Below, piece after piece: positions 7,448-13,411 of a stretch of DNA of 13,411 nucleotides. The position numbers and the translations under genes are program-made. The notes under the pieces are model-generated. The model worked only from the letters and a program-made list of their open reading frames with translations, had not been told where the DNA came from and searched no databases. Every line of letters starts with the position of its first letter. Position 1 is the stretch's first letter. This DNA comes from Caulobacteraceae bacterium (GTDB lineage Bacteria > Pseudomonadota > Alphaproteobacteria > Caulobacterales > Caulobacteraceae). Location: NCBI GenBank assembly GCA_030151985.1, contig JASLDZ010000441.1, positions 1-13,411 on the forward strand, given 5' to 3'.

Positions 7448-8662
7448 ATGCGGGCCGCCCTGGTGCTGGCGACCGCGCTGGCTGCGGTCGCGCCCGCGTC
7501 GGCGGCGACGCGTTACGTCTCGCCCATGGGCGACGACGCGGGACCGGGCGACTCGGCCCGCCCCTGGCGCAGCTTCGGCCGCTCCACCGCCGCGCTGAAG
7601 CCGGGCGACACGCTGGTGGTCCTGCCGGGAGAGTACCGCGACACCCTCACCCTCGCCGTCTCGGGCGCGCCGGGTCGGCCGGTCCGGATTTCAGGGCGCG
7701 GTCGGCCCCGGATCGTGGGCTACGCCAACGGGATCGCGATCTCCGGCGCCTGGCTCGAGGTCACGGGGCTGGACGCGCGGGCGACGGGCGAAGGCTCGGC
7801 GGTGCAGCTCAAGGGCGCCCACCACGTCCGCGTCGCCGACGTCTGGGCGCACGACTCGGCCTGCGCCGGCATCGGCGCGGTGGGGACCGACCACCTCCTG
7901 ATCGAGGGCAGCCGCGTCTGGGGCGACGCCCGCCGCTCGCCCTGGCAGTGCAGCGGGATCTCCATCTACCAGCCCGTGGCGGTGGACGCCGCGCCCGGCT
8001 TCCACAACGTGATCCGCCGCAACCGGGTGTGGGACACCCTGAACGTGGTGGTGGACGACGCCGTCAGCCACGCGAACGGCCACACCACCGACGGCAACGG
8101 GATCATCGTCGACGACTTCGAGCACAGCCAGTCGCCCGGCGTTCCCTATCGCCACGGCACGCTGGTCGAGGGCAACACCCTGTTCGACAACGGCGGCCGG
8201 GGCGTCCACGTGTTCAAGAGCCGAAACGTCGTCGTGGTCGGCAACGTCGCGTACCACAACCTGAAGGACCGCAACCTCCAGCGCCCCGCCGCCGAGATCT
8301 CGGCGGTGCAGTCGGCGGGCGTGACGGTCCTCGACAACATCGCGGTTCCAAGGGGCGGCGACCCGGCGATGATGGACGGCTACGCCGAGGGCCCCGACCT
8401 GTGGGACGCCAACCTCGCCTTCGGTCCCCAGTCCTGGAGCGCGCCTCGGTCCGCCGCAAAGCCCGGCCCACGCACCATCACCGGGCGCGATCCCCGCTTT
8501 GTGCGCCCCGGCGTCGATCCCAAGGCGGCGGACTTCACCCTCGCGCCCGACAGCCCGGCGCGGCGCTCGGGGCTGGCGGTGCGGCTGGACGGCCCGCAGC
8601 TGGTGGCGAGCGTCCCGGCGGCTCCCAGCGACATGGGGCCGGGCTTCACCAGGGCGCGCTGA
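7448..8662 (+). CDS. Secreted right-handed parallel beta-helix protein
   Basis: 404 residues with a signal peptide (residues 1-19, cleavage near ASA|A). The mature start, TRYVSPMGDDAGPG...PW, and KPGDTLVVLPGEY (51-63) are the standard N-cap of pectate-lyase-like beta-helix proteins. Short repeated turns with NG/DN steps follow (about 75-300), e.g. VEGNTLFDNGGRGVHVF. The C-terminus carries the 'DPRFV...DFTLAPDSPA' closing motif of the superfamily. The product should be periplasmic or extracellular. Family members bind, cleave or epimerise acidic polysaccharides; no catalytic site can be assigned here. The ATG at 7448 sits 2 bases after the sugar transferase stop with no clear Shine-Dalgarno, so coupled translation is likely. 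The reading frame is open upstream to 6395, but that stretch is only the shadow of the sugar transferase in another frame. Confidence 0.88.
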   Translation: MRAALVLATALAAVAPASAATRYVSPMGDDAGPGDSARPWRSFGRSTAALKPGDTLVVLPGEYRDTLTLAVSGAPGRPVRISGRGRPRIVGYANGIAISGAWLEVTGLDARATGEGSAVQLKGAHHVRVADVWAHDSACAGIGAVGTDHLLIEGSRVWGDARRSPWQCSGISIYQPVAVDAAPGFHNVIRRNRVWDTLNVVVDDAVSHANGHTTDGNGIIVDDFEHSQSPGVPYRHGTLVEGNTLFDNGGRGVHVFKSRNVVVVGNVAYHNLKDRNLQRPAAEISAVQSAGVTVLDNIAVPRGGDPAMMDGYAEGPDLWDANLAFGPQSWSAPRSAAKPGPRTITGRDPRFVRPGVDPKAADFTLAPDSPARRSGLAVRLDGPQLVASVPAAPSDMGPGFTRAR

Positions 8663-8674
8663 GGCCTACGCGGG

Positions 8675-10396
8675 TCAGCCCAAGCCCAGGAACACGCGCA
8701 GGTCGGCGAGCGCGATGTCGCGGCTCTCCTGGTAGGAGAGCCCGTGGTCCAGGCGCGGGGCGACCCGCACGGACATGCCGGGCAGCGCCGTCAGACGCCG
8801 CCCCCCCGATCCGAACCATCGCTCCATCTCGTCGAGCGCCGCATCGTGCACGCCTAGCAGGAAGCGGGCCTGGACGCCCCGCTGCGAGAGCTCGGCCACC
8901 ATGCGCCGCAGCCGGGCGCCCTCGGGGTTGGCGGGGGCGGCGAGGCGGGCGGCGAACCGCCCGGCGAGCGACCGCACGATCCGGCCGACCTGCACGTCGC
9001 CCTTGAGCAGGCGCTTCCAGGTGGCGAGGCTGCGCAACCCCTCGACATAGGTCTGGGTCGCGCCGGCGTCGTCGCGCTTGCCGACCGCGAGCGAGTCGCC
9101 CGGCGTCCATATGAACTTCTGCACGGAGACCGCGAAGAGCCCCGCGATCCGCAGGTCGGCCGCGGCGGCGCGAAGGGCGTGGAAGGCGCCGGCGCAGATG
9201 CCGACCAGGGTCGCCATGCCGTAGCCCTGCGCCTGCATCAGGTCGAGCGCGGCGACGATGTCGGCCTGCCTCGGCGTCTCGAAGACGTGGCTGCGGTCGC
9301 CCTCGCGCGCCGGGCTGTCGCCCACGCCGGCGAAGTCGAAGCGCAGGGAGGCGACCCCCTCCGCCGCCAGGGCGCGGGCGGCGGTCACGGGGAAGCGACC
9401 GAGGCCCGCGCGCGGATCGCCGCCCGTGGAGACGAAGATCACCGCGTCCCGCCGCGCGGCCGTCAAGGGCTCGCAGACCACGCCGACCAGCCCGGGACCG
9501 AAGCGCACCGGCCGCTCGCGCCACCCGTCGCTTTCGAGGCCGCCCGTGACCGGGCACGAGAGGGGCTTGCCGGGACGGACGGGAACCGTCGCCTGAAGCC
9601 AGGCGATCGCCTCGCCGAACAGGGCGTGGGGGGCGAGGTTGCTGTGCGGCTCCTCGAACAGGGCGTCGTAGCCGGGGAAGTCGCCCGCCGCGACCTCGAC
9701 GCCAAGGGCGCGCAGCGGCTCGGCCAGCGCCGCCACGGCGGGCGCCTGGGCGCGCAGCAGCACGCGGGGTGCGGTGCGTTCCAGCTTGCGCAGGTCGAGG
9801 GCCGAGACGCGGGCCACCGTGTCGGGCGACAGCCGCAGGTCGTCGGAGATCAGCCAAGGGCCTTCGGGCGTGCGGAAGGCGGCGGTGGCCATGGAGGCGG
9901 CGAGCTTCAGCTCCCGCACCCAGCCTCGACCGGAGACCACCGGCGCGAGCAGCATCAGGGCGTCGACGGGCGCGCCCTGCTCGACGGCGACCGCCGCGAC
10001 GGTCCCGCCCATGCGCAGCCCCGCCAGCACGACCCGGCGAGCGCCCGACCGCCTGGCGAAGGCCGCCGCCGCGTTCGCCCCCGCGACCCAGCGCGCGAAG
10101 GCGTCCTCCTCCTCGTCCGCGTCCAGCGACTCTCCCTCGCCCAGGTAGTCGAAGCGCAGCGTCGGAAAGCCTTCGGCGGCCAGCCGCTCGGCGAAGCGGC
10201 GCAGCGGCAGGTAGGCGCAGCGCGCCTCTCGGCCGATGGGCGGACACAGCACCACCGCCACGTCGCCGTCGGCGGCGTGCCAGAAGCCGGCCTGCCCGTC
10301 GAACGACACCGCCTGCGCGGGCGCGGGACGGGGCGAGGTCCCCGTGGAAGGCGACCCGGACCGGGCGCCGCGCCGGCCGGGTTCGATCAGGGCCAC
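8675..10396 (-). CDS. Tandem (two-domain) alpha/beta hydrolase, exosortase/EPS-associated type
   Basis: 573 residues from GTG 10396. Two alpha/beta hydrolase domains follow each other. Domain 1 (about 30-270) has VVLCPPIGREA, LRFDYLGEGES and GLRMGG; domain 2 (about 295-573) has VIFVSTGGDPRAG, LRFDFAGVGDS and GICAGA. Both resemble the hydrolase pair linked to exosortase/exopolysaccharide clusters (from memory). In domain 1 the nucleophile position is Arg128 and no acid is visible at RAQAPAV, so it looks non-catalytic. Domain 2 has Cys401 as nucleophile, Asp518 (GVHDAAL) and His551 (LDHGLS). There is no signal peptide, so it is cytosolic. As last gene of the operon it may hydrolyse or transfer the acyl group made upstream; this is inference. 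The GTG at 10396 overlaps the ligase stop by 10 bases. GTG 10309 is an alternative start, and the frame's extension to 10750 is a shadow of the ligase. Confidence 0.82.
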   Translation of the reverse strand: MALIEPGRRGARSGSPSTGTSPRPAPAQAVSFDGQAGFWHAADGDVAVVLCPPIGREARCAYLPLRRFAERLAAEGFPTLRFDYLGEGESLDADEEEDAFARWVAGANAAAAFARRSGARRVVLAGLRMGGTVAAVAVEQGAPVDALMLLAPVVSGRGWVRELKLAASMATAAFRTPEGPWLISDDLRLSPDTVARVSALDLRKLERTAPRVLLRAQAPAVAALAEPLRALGVEVAAGDFPGYDALFEEPHSNLAPHALFGEAIAWLQATVPVRPGKPLSCPVTGGLESDGWRERPVRFGPGLVGVVCEPLTAARRDAVIFVSTGGDPRAGLGRFPVTAARALAAEGVASLRFDFAGVGDSPAREGDRSHVFETPRQADIVAALDLMQAQGYGMATLVGICAGAFHALRAAAADLRIAGLFAVSVQKFIWTPGDSLAVGKRDDAGATQTYVEGLRSLATWKRLLKGDVQVGRIVRSLAGRFAARLAAPANPEGARLRRMVAELSQRGVQARFLLGVHDAALDEMERWFGSGGRRLTALPGMSVRVAPRLDHGLSYQESRDIALADLRVFLGLG

Positions 10397-11295
10397 AGCG
10401 TCGCTCGCACGCCGGGGGGCCAGTCGCGGGGATCGGGCCCGTGGTGGCGCACCAGCGCCAGCGTCAGCCGCTCCAACCCCCAGCCGACGCAGCCCGTGTG
10501 GGCGGTCGCGCCCTCGGCCGTCGTGATGCCGAAGGCGGCGCCGAAGCTGTCCAGGTGGTAGTTGAAGCTGATGCAGGCGGTGGGCTCGGCCCCGGGGTTC
10601 ACGGGCACCAGCATCTCGAACTTCAGCTGCTGGCTGCGCTGGGCGTCGGCGACGATCTTCCCTGTACGGCCGAAGAAGGGGTCGTTGGCGACCTCGACCT
10701 CGTGCGGCAGCTCCAAGGCCTTCATCGTCTGCGTGGCGCGCGTGATCCACAGCTCGCGGAAGGCGTCCACCTCCGCCGCCGAGCCCAGGCGCACGTTCTC
10801 GCGCTGGCGGAAGTACTGCATGCGGGTGGGCTGCAGCGAAGGCTCGTGCCGGAACACCCAGCTGACGATGTCGATGGTCGCGCCGCCCTTCGGCAGCGGG
10901 CCGCGGTCGGCCATCATGGGATAGACCGGATAGCAGGCCGCCGGGATCAGCAGCACTTCGCTCGCCGCTTGGTCCTTCGTCCAGTCCTCGCCCGCCGCCA
11001 CGCAGCGCAGGATTTCGCGATGGCCCCGGTCGTCGCCGCAGAAGCAGTGCACCGTGCCGAGGAGGTTGGGGAAGCTCTTCAGGTAGCCCGAACGCTCCAG
11101 GTCCGCGCGGGGCATCGCCGGCGTGAAGTGCACCGTCTCGGTCCCGTCGTCCGCTGACAGGCGGGTCACGATCCCCTGGATGGCGTCGGCGATCCGCTCG
11201 AAGGTGGCGCTGCGGCCGTAGAGCCCGTCCACCCCCGTGGGGATCAGCAGGCCCGCGCCGATCAGCTGGTCGCGGAAGTTGAGCTGCGCGTCCAT
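10387..11295 (-). CDS. Amino acid:[carrier protein] ligase (SerRS-like, tRNA-independent)
   Basis: 302 residues forming only a class II aminoacyl-tRNA synthetase catalytic core; the N-terminal tRNA-binding arm of seryl-tRNA synthetase is absent. Motif 2 is FRHEPS (Arg149, Glu151) with RMQ..RQRE. Motif 3 is GWGLER (271-276). Cys121 (PAACYPVYP), Glu166 (RQRE) and Cys269 (TGCVGWG) fit the Cys-Glu-Cys zinc site of the archaeal-type SerRS and of rhizobial amino acid:[carrier protein] ligases. VDGLYGR, SGYLKSFPNLLGTVH, GEDWTK and ANDPFFGR also match that ligase family. Characterised members adenylate glycine or alanine and load it on the phosphopantetheine thiol of a dedicated carrier protein; which amino acid is used here is unknown. 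ATG 11295 has AGGAG 8 bases upstream, lying across the stop codon of the dehydrogenase gene. The carrier protein is usually encoded nearby but none is visible. It is not a housekeeping synthetase. Confidence 0.9.
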   Translation of the reverse strand: MDAQLNFRDQLIGAGLLIPTGVDGLYGRSATFERIADAIQGIVTRLSADDGTETVHFTPAMPRADLERSGYLKSFPNLLGTVHCFCGDDRGHREILRCVAAGEDWTKDQAASEVLLIPAACYPVYPMMADRGPLPKGGATIDIVSWVFRHEPSLQPTRMQYFRQRENVRLGSAAEVDAFRELWITRATQTMKALELPHEVEVANDPFFGRTGKIVADAQRSQQLKFEMLVPVNPGAEPTACISFNYHLDSFGAAFGITTAEGATAHTGCVGWGLERLTLALVRHHGPDPRDWPPGVRATLWP

Positions 11296-11303
11296 GGGCG
11301 GAA

Positions 11304-11308
11304 CTCCT
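11304..11308 (-). promoter_or_regulatory. Ribosome binding site of the ligase, overlapping the dehydrogenase stop
   Basis: AGGAG on the minus strand lies 8 bases before ATG 11295, and its first two bases belong to the TAG stop (11307-11309) of the upstream dehydrogenase gene. It fixes the ligase start and shows the two genes are translated as a tight pair. Confidence 0.75.
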
Positions 11309-12488
11309 ACAGGCCGAGCTTGGGCTTCTGCGCCAGCAGGAGGCGCGCGGAACTCTCGCGCATCCGCTCGTTGCCGATCATCAGCGGCGCGGACAGCAGG
11401 TCGCGCAGGTGGCGGGACACGCTGTAGCGGCCGGCCCGCGCGTATCCGGAGAAGCCGCAGACGCAGAGCGCCTCGCGCACCACCTCGAAGCAGGCCTCGG
11501 ACACGCTCGTCTTCAGCCCGTTGTCCCACGCCGCGCCCGCGAAGCTGGGCGAGACAGGCGCATCCCAGTCGAAGGCGGCGATCGCGGCCCGCACGCGGGC
11601 CTCCGCCATCTGCAGCAGCTCCACGGCCTGGGCGAGCCGCTGCGCGCCTTGCGGCAGGGCGTCGCCCTTGCGGCGGGACTTCAGCGCCTGGCGAGCGCGT
11701 TCCACCGCGTCGCCGGCGATCCCGGTCCACACCGCGCCCCATACCATGTGCGAGACGGGCACCATGGTGGCGGCGGCGATCTCGCTGAAGGGGGTGTCGA
11801 CCACCTGCTCGACTACGCCGGAGCCCTCGATCACGAACGGCTCGCTGCCCGTGCCGCGCATGCCCAGCGCATCCCACTCGCCGGTGCGCTCCATGCTGAG
11901 CGCGTCCCGCTCCAGCACCACGAACACCTGGTCGCCGGAAGGCGCGTCGGGCGCGAGGCGGGCGGTGACGAGCAGCGCGTCGGCGTGCGCGCCATAGCTG
12001 ACGGCGGTCGCGACCTTCTTCAGGGTGAAGCCGCCCTCCCCGTCCCGCTCGACCGCGCACTTGGAGGTGCGGAGCGCCCCGCCGACCTCGGCCTCTGAGG
12101 TGGAGGAGGCGAGCAGCAGCTGCTCGTCCTGCACCCGCTTCAGGAACGCGCGGATCCACGGCTGCGACGCCGCGTGGCGGGCGAGGCAGGCGACCTGGAT
12201 GTGGTGCATGGCCAGCACCATGCCCGCGCTGGAGCACGCGGCGGCGAGCGTCTGGCAGTGGGCCGCGACGGCGGCGAACGGCAGGCCCGCGCCTCCCAGC
12301 TCCTGCGGCACGAGCGCGCCCAGGAGGCCGTGGCGGCGGAGCTGCGCCAGCGCCTCGGCGGGAAAGCGGCCGTCGGCGTCGACGGCCTCGGCGGCGTCGC
12401 CGGCGGCGGCGAGCACCGCGTCCGGCATCTCCAGGGGAGCCGGAGGCGCGAACGGCGGCGCCTCGGCGACGAGCGTGACGACCTTCAT
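11307..12488 (-). CDS. Acyl-CoA/acyl-ACP dehydrogenase-like flavoprotein
   Basis: 393 residues from ATG 12488, the usual acyl-CoA dehydrogenase length. The helical N-domain (about 20-125) includes LGALVPQELGGAGLPF. The middle beta domain has LLLASSTSEAEVGG and DALGMRGTGSEPF. The C-terminal helices include CVCGFSGYARAG and RHLRDLLSAPLMIGNERM. The family uses FAD to remove hydrogens alpha-beta from an acyl thioester. The usual catalytic YEGT segment is replaced by IGNERM (371-376), so the base is altered or elsewhere. Relatives of this fold (prolyl-S-carrier dehydrogenases of pyrrole pathways) oxidise aminoacyl thioesters on carrier proteins; with the ligase 11 bases downstream, a carrier-bound aminoacyl substrate is inferred. 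The start is chosen from family length and a GGGGG 7 bases upstream (12496-12500). An in-frame ATG at 12614 would add 42 residues of low-complexity, unlikely sequence. Confidence 0.87.
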   Translation of the reverse strand: MKVVTLVAEAPPFAPPAPLEMPDAVLAAAGDAAEAVDADGRFPAEALAQLRRHGLLGALVPQELGGAGLPFAAVAAHCQTLAAACSSAGMVLAMHHIQVACLARHAASQPWIRAFLKRVQDEQLLLASSTSEAEVGGALRTSKCAVERDGEGGFTLKKVATAVSYGAHADALLVTARLAPDAPSGDQVFVVLERDALSMERTGEWDALGMRGTGSEPFVIEGSGVVEQVVDTPFSEIAAATMVPVSHMVWGAVWTGIAGDAVERARQALKSRRKGDALPQGAQRLAQAVELLQMAEARVRAAIAAFDWDAPVSPSFAGAAWDNGLKTSVSEACFEVVREALCVCGFSGYARAGRYSVSRHLRDLLSAPLMIGNERMRESSARLLLAQKPKLGL

Positions 12489-12734
12489 TCCCCGACCCCC
12501 GGCTTCGGGAGAGCGGAGCAGCCCCTGAGAGCCGCGCCGCGCCGTCCCGGTATGGACACCCTGAAGCCAGCCCGTTTGCAGGCTTCGTGCCAGCGGCGGG
12601 TCTTCGTTCGACACGGGAGGTGCAGGCGTCCTTGAACCGCAGGTTGGCCGCGCGGAGGTGCGTGGTCGAGAGGACGCTTTCGCACGTCCCTGCTTAGCGC
12701 TTCCTTATGGGCGGCGGTTTATCGCTCGCCCGTC
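12489..12734. promoter_or_regulatory. Divergent promoter region of the ligase operon and glycosyltransferase
   Basis: 246 bases lie between the divergent starts at 12488 (-) and 12735 (+). No frame in it looks like a gene; in particular nothing carries a carrier-protein DSL motif. GAAGCC (12563-12568) and GGCTTC (12581-12586) form a 6-base inverted repeat with a 12-base spacer. GGACG (12672-12676) and CGTCC (12685-12689) form a 5-base one. Either could be a regulator site or chance in GC-rich DNA. No promoter hexamers could be fixed with confidence. Confidence 0.5.
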
Positions 12735-13411
12735 ATGCCGCCCGCCGCCGCGCCGTCCCCGAGTTCCGATTCTCGACCGCGGGTGGCGATCGTCTTCACC
12801 GATGGCCACGCGGACTACGCCCGCGCCTTCGTCCCGATCGTGGCCCGCCACGCCGAGGTGCTGGTCATCGGTCCGCGCGAGGCGGAGGAGGCGGACGACG
12901 CGTTCGGCGCGGCGGAGACCTGGCTGGTCCCGTTCCCCCGGCACCGCCAGCCGCTGGGCAACCTCCTGCTGCTGCGGCGCCTGGCGGCGCGCATCCGCGC
13001 CTTCCGGGCCGAGGCGGTGCACGTGCTGTCCGAGGGGCAGGTGTGGCTGAACCTCCTGCCCCGCCTCGTCGCGCCCACGCCCGTGGTCGTGACGCTGCAC
13101 GACGTGACGCCCCATCCGGGCGACGCCGACACCGCGCGTGTGCCCCGCTGGCTGGTGAACCGCTTCGTGCGCCGCGCCGACGCGGTGCTGGTGCACGGCG
13201 AGGGCCTGAAGGCCGACGCGGTGGCGCACCTGGGCCTCGACCCCGCGCGGGTGGCGGTCGGCGTGCACCCGCCCAACCTGCGCTACGCCCGCATCGCCGA
13301 GGCGCGGGGGTTCTCCAAGCCCCGCGACGGCCGCTTCCGCCTGCTCTTCTTCGGCCGCGTCTTTCCCTACAAGGGCCTGGCGCACCTGGTCGCCGCCGAG
13401 CCGGCGATCGC
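12735..13411 (+). CDS. Glycosyltransferase, GT-B fold, family-4-like (N-terminal part, runs off window)
   Basis: The frame is open from ATG 12735 through the right edge (225 full codons visible), so the gene is truncated by the window. After a Pro/Ser-rich leader of about 15 residues the first strand reads RVAIVFTDGHADYAR. It continues with VHVLSEGQVWLNLLP, VVVTLHDVTPHPGD and ADAVLVHGEGLKADAV, all typical of the acceptor-side domain of GT-B glycosyltransferases. It then enters the second domain with RLLFFGRVFPYKGLAHL, the 'GR...YKG' block of family 4. By family knowledge it is a cytosolic, membrane-associated enzyme adding a sugar from a nucleotide donor, here plausibly to the lipid-linked exopolysaccharide unit started by the sugar transferase. 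No in-frame start lies just upstream and the Shine-Dalgarno is weak. Donor and acceptor are unknown. Confidence 0.85.
   Translation, partial: MPPAAAPSPSSDSRPRVAIVFTDGHADYARAFVPIVARHAEVLVIGPREAEEADDAFGAAETWLVPFPRHRQPLGNLLLLRRLAARIRAFRAEAVHVLSEGQVWLNLLPRLVAPTPVVVTLHDVTPHPGDADTARVPRWLVNRFVRRADAVLVHGEGLKADAVAHLGLDPARVAVGVHPPNLRYARIAEARGFSKPRDGRFRLLFFGRVFPYKGLAHLVAAEPAI

Noticed and set aside
10397..10750. N-terminal extension of the tandem hydrolase
   Set aside because: It lies wholly inside the ligase gene in another frame and its residues do not resemble the hydrolase family.
10387..11295. Housekeeping seryl-tRNA synthetase
   Set aside because: Only the catalytic core is present, at 302 residues and without the tRNA-binding arm, and the conserved blocks match the amino acid:[carrier protein] ligase family.
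12485..12685. 66-residue minus-strand frame as the missing carrier protein
   Set aside because: It is Arg/Pro-rich and basic with no DSL serine; carrier proteins are acidic and helical. It overlaps the dehydrogenase start.

Overview
This is a GC-rich window (roughly 70% by eye, with strong G/C third-position bias) from a Gram-negative bacterium. The long TonB-dependent receptor, with its paired-cysteine loops and QEVVVTGSRI plug entry, and the sugar transferase are typical of Alphaproteobacteria, most plausibly Caulobacterales or Sphingomonadales. The lineage call is inference. No RNA genes, insertion sequences, phage genes or CRISPR arrays are visible.

Layout. Positions 1-450 (+) hold the C-terminal part of a short-chain dehydrogenase, cut by the window edge. 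Two bases later an oligopeptidase B-like S9 peptidase starts (453-2564, +). It converges on a 1016-residue TonB-dependent receptor (2623-5673, -), and a perfect 10-bp GC hairpin lies between the two stops. A 281-bp divergent intergenic region with two clean inverted repeats (5674-5954) separates the receptor from an exopolysaccharide pair on the + strand: a polyprenyl-phosphate sugar-1-phosphate transferase (5955-7445) and, 2 bases downstream, a secreted right-handed beta-helix protein (7448-8662).

Converging on that pair is a tight three-gene minus-strand operon, read 12488 to 8675. It encodes an acyl-CoA dehydrogenase-like flavoprotein, a seryl-tRNA-synthetase-like amino acid:[carrier protein] ligase that lacks any tRNA-binding domain, and a tandem alpha/beta hydrolase with a degenerate first domain and a Cys-nucleophile second domain. 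Divergent from it, a family-4-like glycosyltransferase begins at 12735 (+) and runs off the right edge.

How they may work together. The sugar transferase starts lipid-linked repeat-unit assembly, the glycosyltransferase would extend it, and the beta-helix protein is a candidate periplasmic or extracellular polysaccharide-binding or cleaving protein. The ligase, dehydrogenase and hydrolase operon embedded among them looks like a tRNA-independent pathway. It would load a small amino acid onto a carrier-protein thioester, oxidise it while bound, and then release or transfer it. Its link to the polysaccharide, for example as an aminoacyl decoration, is inferred from location only. No carrier protein gene is present in the window. 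This operon is the most interesting content here.
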